A stretch of 32,174 nt of DNA from an uncultured Lentisphaerota bacterium (GTDB lineage Bacteria; Verrucomicrobiota; Kiritimatiellia; CAIQIC01): the NCBI GenBank assembly GCA_903896925.1, contig CAITZM010000092.1:1-32174 (forward strand). The letters are read 5' to 3'. Made by a program: the position numbers and the translations under genes. A model generated the notes under the pieces. The model was not told the DNA's origin, ran no database searches, and saw nothing but the letters and a program-made list of their open reading frames with translations. Numbering within the stretch: the first letter of the stretch is position 1; every line of letters starts with the position of its first letter. Shown one piece after another: positions 7,202 to 14,645 of this stretch.

Positions 7202-7230
7202 AGGTAACACCGAACCCGCCCGCAGTGCAA
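7202..7230 (-). promoter_or_regulatory. Candidate promoter of the first ThuA gene
   Basis: On the minus strand, TTGCAC (7225-7230), 17 nt and TTACCT (7202-7207) are followed by ACGCGCG, the block that also follows the -10 of several plus-strand promoters here. The -10 is poor, so confidence is moderate. The start codon at 7172 is preceded by a GAAAGGAAA ribosome-binding site. Confidence 0.4.
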
Positions 7231-7303
7231 CCGGAAAATCAAGCCGGCACGGCGCCGCCCGGAGCCCCGCGCGCCTCGGCGGGGATTCGCCCCGACACAC
7301 GGC

Positions 7304-7331
7304 TTGACTTCGCCGCGCGGCCTGTAAAAAT
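7304..7331 (+). promoter_or_regulatory. Promoter of the GH42-like gene
   Basis: TTGACT (7304-7309), a 16-nt spacer and AAAAAT (7326-7331), with the sequence GCGGCCTGTAAAAAT almost identical to that at 17603-17617. Transcription would begin at about 7338, exactly at the ATG of the following reading frame. Confidence 0.6.
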
Positions 7332-7337
7332 TTGCGG

Positions 7338-10300
7338 ATGATATTTCAAGAACTTCAGGTGCTCGAAAAGCAACGCGCTGCCGGCGGGAGGGCCCGGGCT
7401 GTTGCCTCCCGGGTTACCGCACGCAGCCGCCGCGGCCGGTCCCAGCCGCCGCCGCGTGAGTCCTTCATTCCCGGCCAGCGGTTCCCTGGGATCGTTGGCG
7501 GTCTCGCGCTGACCTTCTTCCTGACGGCCGCGTGTTGGCCGGCCGCAGCGGCTGAAGTTGAAACGCTCTTTCAGGGCGCGCCGGCAGCGGCGTGGGATAT
7601 GGCCCGGGACGCCAAACGGCTGGCGGGCGAATTTGCCCTGAGCGAAGTCAAACCCCAGGTGGATCCGCCTGCGGTGGCCTGGCGGTTTATTCCGCGGGGC
7701 GTTGTCTTCAATGACTTGTTTTTGCGGCGGCCGATCGAGCGCGACTTCACCAGCATCCGGCTTCGCGTGCGGAACGCGGGGGCCGCCTTCTCGCTGGCGG
7801 CCAAGGTGGGTGGCGCCCAGGGCGCCGAGTGGACCACGGCGCGCGTGGCCCTGCCTGCCGGCGGCGACTGGCAATGGATCGAGCTGCCGCGCAGCGCCTG
7901 GCAGGTCGCCAGCTGGTCCCACACCAAGGAGGACCGGCTGGTTTTCCCCCTCGCCTATTTTGCGCTGATCGCTTTCGACCTCAAGCGGGGGCTGGAATAC
8001 CAGCTCCAGACAGCGCGCATCGAGGTGGTGTATCCCGATCGGCCCCGGCTCACGGTGCATGCTTTCGAGTTCCCCCGCACGCTCCAGGCCGGTGAGGCGG
8101 CGCGCTTCAGACTGGCCTTCTCGCTCGACGGGGCGGGCCTGGCGGATGACGCACAACTGGTGTTGCGCGGCAAGGAAGGCGACGTGCAGCGGGTGCCGCT
8201 GGCGCTGCCCGTGGCCCCGACCCGGCTCGCTGTGCACCAGCGCGTGGAACTGCGCGACGTGGAACTGCGCCTGCCGCTCTACGCGCGGGGCGGCGAGTTC
8301 ACCATCGCCCCCGAGATCGGCGGATCGAGGTTGGCCGACCCGGCCCAGGCGGCCGCCGTTACGCTCCAGGCCCGGCAGCCGCGCGAAACGGTGGCCGAGG
8401 TCAAGCCCCACGGCGGCGTGCCTACGTTGTTTATCAACGGCCAGGCGCACAGCGGCATGAGCTACATGACCTATCGCCCCGGCGGCAAGCACTTCGGTCA
8501 GTTTGCGAAGGCCGGCGTGCATCTCTACTCGTTCTCCGCCACCCCGACCGAAGCGGCCTACGGTCTGGCCAAAACCTGCTGGGTCAGCCCTGGTCGATTT
8601 GACTATGCCGGCTTCGAAGAGCGCGTGAAGATGCTGCTCGACGCCGATCCGGACGCCTACTTCTTCCCGCGCCTCTACCTTTCTTCGCCGCGGTGGTGGG
8701 ATGAGCAGCATCCCGACGATCTGGTCACCTTCGATCCGGGCGACGGGCAGCCGCAACCCTTCTTCCATTCACCGGCCGACAAGCGGGTGCCTTCCTGGGC
8801 CTCCGAGGCCTGGCGGCGGGACACGGCCAGCGCGTTGCGGCGGTTCATCGAGCATGTCCAGCAGTCGCCGTACGCCGACCGGGTGGTGGGCTATCATCTG
8901 GCCTCCGGCACCACCGAGGAATGGATGATGTGGGGCGGCAACGAAGGGAAATGGGTCGATTTCTCGCCGGCCAATGTGGCCCGATTCCGCCAGTGGTTGC
9001 AGGCGAAGTACCGCACGGTCGACGCGCTGCGCAGCGCCTGGGCCGATCCGGCCGTCACGTTCGAGAACGCCACGGTGCCGGCCAGGCGGGAGCGCGAAGC
9101 GACTAGGCTCGCCACGCTCCGCGATCCGCAGAGCGAGCGGCGGGTGATCGATTTCTACGACTACAACGCCCACCTCGTGGCCGACACGATCGCCAGCTTG
9201 GCCAAGGTAGTGAAAGAAGCGACCCGGCGCAAGAACCTGGTGGGTGTGTTCTACGGCTACGTGCTCCAGCTCTGCGCCGATCAGCGGCAGCAGAACGCGG
9301 GACACACGGCCCTGCAAGAGGTCTGGAACTGCCCCGATGTGGATTTTGTCACGAGCCCCACCAGCTACGCCTTTCGCACGCCGGGCACCGGCTACAGCCA
9401 TTTCATGTCGCTCACGGACAGCGTCAAGCTGCATGGCAAGCTCTGGTTCGATGAGAACGACATCCGCACCTGGCTCCTGCAGGGGAAGCCGCTGCGCAGC
9501 TGGGGGCAAACCGACAGCTACGAGGAAACCCGCGGCCAGCTGCAGCGCGAGTTCGCCAACGTGCTCTGCCAGGGCGTGGGGCAGTGGTGGTTCGACATGG
9601 GCGGCGGCTGGTACGACGATCCGCGGATCCTGGCCGACATCGGGGCGATGAATGGCCTCGCCGCAAGTGCGCTGGCCTGGGACCGCGCGCCGGCCGACGA
9701 AGTGGCGGTGGTGGTCGATGACCGCAGCCTGCACCTGATGCAGGTCGCCAACCGGCTGAGCCATCCGCTCCTGCTCGAGCAACTGCCCGAGCTGGGCCGG
9801 CTGGGCGCACCGGTGGGTTTCTACGCGCTGTCTGACCTGGACAAGCTTGCGCCCCGGAAAATGTATGTCTTCCTCAACGCCTTTGCGCCCGACGTCGCCG
9901 CGCGCCGCGCGATCGAGCGGCTCAAGCAGCAAGGCCGCGTGCTGGTGTGGCTCTATGCCCCGGGCGTCTACCGCGAAGGGCGGCTCGATCCGGCCGGCAT
10001 GGAAGAGCTGACCGGCGTGCATATCGCCATGGACCCGCATCCGGCCAAGCTCGAGGTGCGGACCGACTCGGGCGCGTACGGCGCCAACTTCGAGGTCGCA
10101 CCGGTCTTCTTTGCCGACGATCCTCACGCCAAGGTGATGGGGCGGCTGGCCGATGGCCGGGCCGGGCTGGTGCGCCGCGACTTCGGCACATGGACCACCG
10201 TCTATTCGAGTGCGCCGAAGCTGCCCGCCGTACTGCTCCGCGAACTCGCCGCACAGGCCGGCGTACATGGCTATGTGCACAACCCCCAACCGCACGATGT

Positions 10301-10493
10301 CGTCTACGCGAACCGCAGCGTGGTGGCCGTGTGCGTGAGCGAGCCCGGTCTGCGGCGCATCGTCCTGCCTCGCGTCTGCGATGTGTTCGATCTGTTCGAC
10401 GGCAGCAAGCCGATCGCCACCGCCGCGCGTGAGTTCACCGTGAAGTTCGCACGCAACCAGACCAAGTTGTTCCATGTATCGGAGAAACAGTAA
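7338..10493 (+). CDS. Exported GH42-like glycoside hydrolase (beta-galactosidase superfamily)
   Basis: About 1051 residues. A signal-type hydrophobic stretch (GIVGGLALTFFLTAACW) ends in AAAAEVE near residue 75. Residues about 80-350 form beta-sandwich-like domains. From about residue 365 a TIM barrel of the GH42/GH-A type begins with TLFINGQAHSGMSYMTYRPG. FRQWLQAKYRTVDALRSAW is the usual GH42-like segment after the first catalytic glutamate, which should lie in TTEEWMMW (E527/E528); the second is probably E706 in WFDENDIRTW. A Rossmann-like trimerisation-type domain (EVAVVVDDRSLHLMQ) and a C-terminal beta domain follow. It probably splits beta-galactosides or related oligosaccharides outside the cytoplasm. 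The start is uncertain: the ATG lies at the predicted +1 with no ribosome-binding site, and some 50 residues precede the hydrophobic core. Confidence 0.75.
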   Translation: MIFQELQVLEKQRAAGGRARAVASRVTARSRRGRSQPPPRESFIPGQRFPGIVGGLALTFFLTAACWPAAAAEVETLFQGAPAAAWDMARDAKRLAGEFALSEVKPQVDPPAVAWRFIPRGVVFNDLFLRRPIERDFTSIRLRVRNAGAAFSLAAKVGGAQGAEWTTARVALPAGGDWQWIELPRSAWQVASWSHTKEDRLVFPLAYFALIAFDLKRGLEYQLQTARIEVVYPDRPRLTVHAFEFPRTLQAGEAARFRLAFSLDGAGLADDAQLVLRGKEGDVQRVPLALPVAPTRLAVHQRVELRDVELRLPLYARGGEFTIAPEIGGSRLADPAQAAAVTLQARQPRETVAEVKPHGGVPTLFINGQAHSGMSYMTYRPGGKHFGQFAKAGVHLYSFSATPTEAAYGLAKTCWVSPGRFDYAGFEERVKMLLDADPDAYFFPRLYLSSPRWWDEQHPDDLVTFDPGDGQPQPFFHSPADKRVPSWASEAWRRDTASALRRFIEHVQQSPYADRVVGYHLASGTTEEWMMWGGNEGKWVDFSPANVARFRQWLQAKYRTVDALRSAWADPAVTFENATVPARREREATRLATLRDPQSERRVIDFYDYNAHLVADTIASLAKVVKEATRRKNLVGVFYGYVLQLCADQRQQNAGHTALQEVWNCPDVDFVTSPTSYAFRTPGTGYSHFMSLTDSVKLHGKLWFDENDIRTWLLQGKPLRSWGQTDSYEETRGQLQREFANVLCQGVGQWWFDMGGGWYDDPRILADIGAMNGLAASALAWDRAPADEVAVVVDDRSLHLMQVANRLSHPLLLEQLPELGRLGAPVGFYALSDLDKLAPRKMYVFLNAFAPDVAARRAIERLKQQGRVLVWLYAPGVYREGRLDPAGMEELTGVHIAMDPHPAKLEVRTDSGAYGANFEVAPVFFADDPHAKVMGRLADGRAGLVRRDFGTWTTVYSSAPKLPAVLLRELAAQAGVHGYVHNPQPHDVVYANRSVVAVCVSEPGLRRIVLPRVCDVFDLFDGSKPIATAAREFTVKFARNQTKLFHVSEKQ

Positions 10494-10525
10494 GCAGGAT
10501 CATTTGAGGAAATGTTCTAAATACA

Positions 10526-10553
10526 TTGACCACGATTCTGGCTGCGATATTTT
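10526..10553 (+). promoter_or_regulatory. Candidate promoter of the HEAT/PQQ gene
   Basis: TTGACC (10526-10531), 16 nt and TATTTT (10548-10553), about 30 nt before the ATG at 10584. It lacks the CGCGCGTG block of the main promoter family. Confidence 0.4.
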
Positions 10554-10583
10554 ACCGCCCAGGAAATTCGACAGGAGCATACT

Positions 10584-12359
10584 ATGCGTTATCACTTGGT
10601 CAGCATGGCGGTCGTGGGGTTTGTCATGGCGGGCGGGCTGGCGCGGGCCGGGGCCGAAACGGTGGAACCCGCGGCGTCCAAGGCCGCCATCGCCGGTTTG
10701 ATCAACGATCTCAAGAGCGAGACGCCCCAGACGCGCATCGCGGCGGCGGACGCCCTGGGGAAATACGGGGCTGAAGCCAAGGACGCGGTGCCGGCGTTGC
10801 TGGCCGCCGCCACCAGCGGGCAGGCCTGGAGCGACACCGCCATGCTCGCCGCCATTCAGCAGGTGGGGCCGGGCGTCGTGCCGATCCTGCTCGACCTGCT
10901 GGAGCATGGTGCCGCGGACATCCGCGGCCGCGCCGCGATGGCGTTGTGGATCGTCGACGGCGAACGCGAGCAAGTCCTGCCGGTCGCACGGAAATATTCC
11001 GAGGACAAGGATCCCCGCGTGCGTTCCATGGTCGAACGGATCATCAAGAAATACGAAGCCGCCGAGGGCGCGCCGGGCCAGAGCGTGGCGAAGCGGGCCG
11101 CGCTGCCGAGCGCCAAGGACCTCCCCGTCCGGCGCATCACGGCGGCCACGGGCGACTGGCCTGAATTCCACGGCCCGCGGCGCGATTCCATCTGCCCCGA
11201 GACCGGGCTGCTGCAGGCCTGGCCTGAAGGCGGACCCCGGTTGCTCTGGAAATACGAGGGGGTGGGCCGCGGGATGTCCACGCTGGCCATCGCGGGCGGC
11301 AAGCTGTTCACCACCGGCGACCGCAAGGGCGAGGGCCAGTACGTCATCTGCCTGGACCTCAAGGACCGCCGTGAACTGTGGGCCACGCGCCTCAGTGCGC
11401 CGTACAAGGACTTCGGCGCCCTCTGCACGCCCACGGTGGACGGGCAGGCCGTGTACACGACCAGCACCGAGGGCGATGTCTATTGCCTGGATGCTGCGAC
11501 CGGGGCGGTGCGCTGGCAGAAAAGCATGACCAAGGATTTCGGCGGCCAGAGCATGAGCACGTGGAAATTCAGCGAGTCGCCGCTGATCGACGGCGACCGG
11601 CTCATCTGCTCCCCGGGCGCGAAGGATGCGGCGCTGGTCGCCTTGAACAAGGCCACCGGCGCGGTCCTCTGGAAGTGCGCGCTGCCGGACCTGGGCAAGG
11701 CGGGCAAGGACGGCGCCGGCTACTCCTCGGTGATCGTCGCCGAGATTCAGGGCGTGCGCCAGTATATCCAGATGCTCGGGCGCGGGGTCGTGGGTGTGGC
11801 CGCCGATTCCGGAAAATTTCTCTGGGGCTACAACCGCCTGGCCAGCGGCGTGGCCAATATCACCCATCCCCTGGTGCGCGGCGACTATGTCTTCATCAGC
11901 AACAGCTATGGCACCGGCACCGGCCTGCTGAAGATCAGCCGGACGGGGGCAACCTTCCAGGCGGACGAGGCGTACTGCCTCCCGCCGAAGCAGTTTGAAA
12001 ATCACCACGGCGGCATCGTCATGGTCGACGATTATATTTACGGCGGCAGCGGCCTGAACCGGGGCGAGCCCACCTGCATCAACTTCTTCACCGGCGAGAT
12101 CGTCTGGAAGGCTGCGCCGCCGGCCAGCGGCTCCGCCGCCGTGCTGTACGCCGACGGTCGCCTGATCTTCCGTTATGACCGCGGACTGGTGGTGCTCGTC
12201 GAGGCCACGGCCAAGAGCTTCAACGTCCACGGCAAGTTTACGCCCCCTCTGTCCGATGGTCCCGCCTGGGCCCATCCGGTGATCTTCGGGAAGCAACTCT
12301 TTCTGCGGCATAACGACCTGCTGATGTGCTACGACCTCGCCGCCCGCGCCGGCGGGTGA
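10584..12359 (+). CDS. Exported HEAT-repeat plus PQQ-like beta-propeller protein
   Basis: A 591-residue protein. Residues about 1-24 form a signal peptide. Residues about 30-160 hold HEAT-like helical repeats (LINDLKSETPQTRIAAADALG and DIRGRAAMALWIVDG). Residues about 190-590 form a pyrrolo-quinoline-quinone-like propeller, opening with the family's GDWPEFHGPRRD and containing blades such as VYCLDAATGAVRWQ, LVALNKATGAVLWK and CINFFTGEIVWK. Such PVC-group proteins share the fold of BamB and of alcohol dehydrogenases, but most have no proven enzyme activity; a scaffold role is as likely as a redox role. AGGAG (10573-10577) lies 6 nt before the ATG. It is probably a separate transcription unit from the hydrolase upstream. 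Confidence 0.85.
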   Translation: MRYHLVSMAVVGFVMAGGLARAGAETVEPAASKAAIAGLINDLKSETPQTRIAAADALGKYGAEAKDAVPALLAAATSGQAWSDTAMLAAIQQVGPGVVPILLDLLEHGAADIRGRAAMALWIVDGEREQVLPVARKYSEDKDPRVRSMVERIIKKYEAAEGAPGQSVAKRAALPSAKDLPVRRITAATGDWPEFHGPRRDSICPETGLLQAWPEGGPRLLWKYEGVGRGMSTLAIAGGKLFTTGDRKGEGQYVICLDLKDRRELWATRLSAPYKDFGALCTPTVDGQAVYTTSTEGDVYCLDAATGAVRWQKSMTKDFGGQSMSTWKFSESPLIDGDRLICSPGAKDAALVALNKATGAVLWKCALPDLGKAGKDGAGYSSVIVAEIQGVRQYIQMLGRGVVGVAADSGKFLWGYNRLASGVANITHPLVRGDYVFISNSYGTGTGLLKISRTGATFQADEAYCLPPKQFENHHGGIVMVDDYIYGGSGLNRGEPTCINFFTGEIVWKAAPPASGSAAVLYADGRLIFRYDRGLVVLVEATAKSFNVHGKFTPPLSDGPAWAHPVIFGKQLFLRHNDLLMCYDLAARAGG

Positions 12360-12376
12360 GCCGGTTGCCGGGCAGC

Positions 12377-12404
12377 TTGACTTTGCGGTGCGGCTCGTGA
12401 GAAT
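12377..12404 (+). promoter_or_regulatory. Promoter of the M13 peptidase gene
   Basis: TTGACT (12377-12382), 16 nt and GAGAAT (12399-12404), followed by GCGCGCGTGTTTTTGCAG. It belongs to the shared promoter family. It leaves a 5' leader of about 90 nt before the ATG at 12504. Confidence 0.6.
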
Positions 12405-12503
12405 GCGCGCGTGTTTTTGCAGGGCCAGCCTCCGCCGCGGGCGGGCTGCTGCGACCTTCGGTCCCGATGGGAAGCAACTACAGGTGGCAGGGTTCATCTT
12501 ATT

Positions 12504-14558
12504 ATGAAATACAACATGCTCTCTTGGGTCGTGATGGGCTGGGTCGTGACGGGCGGGTTCGCCGCGCCGGCGGCCGGGCAGGGGCCCGCAAAGCCGCCCA
12601 AGGTACCGGCGTTCTCGGTGGACTACATGGACCGGTCGGTGTCCCCCTCCATGGACTTCTACCGTTATGCCGCCGGCCAGTGGCTGAAGAACAATCCCGT
12701 GCCAGACGACAAGTCGCGCTGGGCCGCCTTCACGGAGCTGGCCGAGCGCAACTGGTACCTCATCCACGGGATTCTCGATGCCGCCATGGCCGATCAGACC
12801 GCGCCCGCGCATGCGCCCCGGCGCGAGGTCGGCGATTTCTTTGCCTCGGCGATGGACACCAACCGCATCGAGCAGCTCGGGCTCCAGCCGCTGGCCGACG
12901 ACCTGAAACGGATTGACCGGCTCCAAACCACTTCAGACCTGTTCGCCCTGCTCGCGGATTTTCATCAACGCGGCATCGGCGGGCTGTTCTCGGTCGGCTT
13001 TGGCGCGGACGCGAAAAACAGCGCCATCTACGCCGTGGAGCTGTGGCAGGGCGGCCTCGCGCTGCCGGACCGCGATTATTATCTCAAGGACAGTTTTGCG
13101 GAGAAGCTCAAGCTCTACCGGGTGCACCTGGAGAAGATGTTCGGCCTGCTCGGCGAAAAGCCCGCGGATGCCGCGGCGCATGCGATGACCGTCCTTGCGC
13201 TCGAGACGGAACTCGCCCAGGCCAGCCGCGCGCGCGTGGACTTGCGCGACCCGAACAAGAACTATCACAAGTTCGCCGGGGATGCGCTGGCGGCCCGCAC
13301 GCCCGCGCTCCCGTGGCCGGTCTATTTCGCCGGCCGACAGGTATCCGGCCCCGCGTACGAGATCGTCGGCCAACCGGAATTTTTCGACGCGGTGAACCGG
13401 CTCGTGGCGCAGCGGCCGCTCGCGGACTGGCAGGTGTACCTGCGCTGGCACCTGGTGCACGGCAGCGCGGCGTATCTGCCGGTGGCCATCGAGCAGGAGC
13501 ATTTCAACTTCTGCGGGAAAACCCTGAGCGGCCAGCCGGAGCAGGAGCCGCGGTGGAAGCGCGCCGCGCATTTCATCGACGGCAGCATCGGCGAGGCGCT
13601 CGGCCAGCTGTACGTGGAGCAGTATTTTCCGCCCGCGGCCAAGGCGCGGATGAACGAGCTCGTGGACAACCTGAAGGCGGTGTTTCACGACCGCCTCGTA
13701 AGGGTTCCGTGGATGACCGCCGCCACGCGCGCCAAGGCGCTGGCCAAGTTCGCGCGCTTCACGCAGAAGATCGGATATCCGGACCACTTCCGCGACTACT
13801 CCAGCATCCTCATCCGGCGCGACGACCTGCTCGGCAACATCCGCCGCGCCGCCGCGTTCGAATCCCAACGCGAGATCGCCCGCGTGGGCCGGCCGGTCGA
13901 CCGGACCGAGTGGGGTATGACGCCGGAGACCGTCAACGCCTACTTCAACCCGCAGCTCAACGAGATCGTGTTCCCCGCCGGCATCCTGCAGCCGCCGTTC
14001 TTTGACGTGACGCTGGACGACGCCGTGAACTACGGCGGCATCGGCGTGGTCATCGGCCACGAGGTGACGCATGGCTACGATGATCAGGGCCGCAAATTCG
14101 ACGACGAGGGCAATTTGAACGACTGGTGGACCGATGCCGACGCCCAGGCCTTCGATGCCCAGGCGCAGCTCGTCGTGGACGAGTATAACGGCTTCGAGGC
14201 GCTGCCCGGCCTGCCGGTGAACGGCAAGCTCACCCTCGGGGAAAACCTGGCCGACATTGGCGGTGTGAACATCGCCTACGAAGCCTTGCAGCGCGCGCTG
14301 GCCAAAGACCCGGCGAAGCGCAAGACCATCGAGGGTTTTACCCCGGAGCAGCGCTTCTTCCTCTCCTTCGCTCAGATCTGGCGGATCAACATCCGCGACG
14401 CCGAAGCGCAGCGGCTGATCACCATCGATCCGCATTCGCCGGGCCGCTTCCGTGCCTTCGGGCCCCTGCTCAACGTGTCGGCCTTCTACGAGGCCTTTGC
14501 CATTGCGCCCGACAGCCCGATGTGGCTGCCGCCGGAAAAACGCGCATCGATCTGGTGA
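12504..14558 (+). CDS. M13-family zinc metallopeptidase (neprilysin/PepO-like)
   Basis: A 684-residue secreted or periplasmic endopeptidase. After a signal peptide (about 1-28) comes the M13 N-terminal domain, starting VDYMDRSVSPSMDFYRYAAG. The catalytic domain has NAYFNPQLNEIVFPAGILQP (from N478), the zinc motif HEVTH (H519, E520, H523) and the third ligand E580 in ENLADIGGVN, where D584 is the supporting aspartate. Length and motif spacing match an intact M13 enzyme, and the C-terminus has the usual SPMW...P-E-K-R...W pattern. It would hydrolyse short peptides. The ATG at 12504 is chosen because it starts a normal signal peptide; an upstream in-frame GTG at about 12411 coincides with the start of transcription. 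Confidence 0.93.
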   Translation: MKYNMLSWVVMGWVVTGGFAAPAAGQGPAKPPKVPAFSVDYMDRSVSPSMDFYRYAAGQWLKNNPVPDDKSRWAAFTELAERNWYLIHGILDAAMADQTAPAHAPRREVGDFFASAMDTNRIEQLGLQPLADDLKRIDRLQTTSDLFALLADFHQRGIGGLFSVGFGADAKNSAIYAVELWQGGLALPDRDYYLKDSFAEKLKLYRVHLEKMFGLLGEKPADAAAHAMTVLALETELAQASRARVDLRDPNKNYHKFAGDALAARTPALPWPVYFAGRQVSGPAYEIVGQPEFFDAVNRLVAQRPLADWQVYLRWHLVHGSAAYLPVAIEQEHFNFCGKTLSGQPEQEPRWKRAAHFIDGSIGEALGQLYVEQYFPPAAKARMNELVDNLKAVFHDRLVRVPWMTAATRAKALAKFARFTQKIGYPDHFRDYSSILIRRDDLLGNIRRAAAFESQREIARVGRPVDRTEWGMTPETVNAYFNPQLNEIVFPAGILQPPFFDVTLDDAVNYGGIGVVIGHEVTHGYDDQGRKFDDEGNLNDWWTDADAQAFDAQAQLVVDEYNGFEALPGLPVNGKLTLGENLADIGGVNIAYEALQRALAKDPAKRKTIEGFTPEQRFFLSFAQIWRINIRDAEAQRLITIDPHSPGRFRAFGPLLNVSAFYEAFAIAPDSPMWLPPEKRASIW

Positions 14559-14609
14559 CGCTGGCCGACCTGGAGGCAGCGGCGCTTGTGGTGCCCTGCA
14601 CGCGCGCAG

Positions 14610-14639
14610 TTGCATCCGTGGCTTTTCTGGTAGTAGAGT
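14610..14639 (+). promoter_or_regulatory. Candidate promoter of the TPR gene
   Basis: TTGCAT (14610-14615), 18 nt and TAGAGT (14634-14639), followed by ACGGACATG. The ATG lies at about the expected +1, as at 7338. Confidence 0.35.
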
Positions 14640-14645
14640 ACGGAC

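Noticed and set aside
12411..12503. In-frame N-terminal extension of the M13 peptidase from a GTG
   Set aside because: The GTG lies at the predicted transcription start, and the added residues (FLQGQPPPRAGCC...) do not resemble a signal peptide, whereas the ATG at 12504 starts one.
7239..12926. Several long minus-strand frames opposite the GH42-like and HEAT/PQQ genes
   Set aside because: The plus-strand genes have recognisable domains, signal peptides and promoters, whereas the antisense frames show no motif and no ribosome-binding sites.
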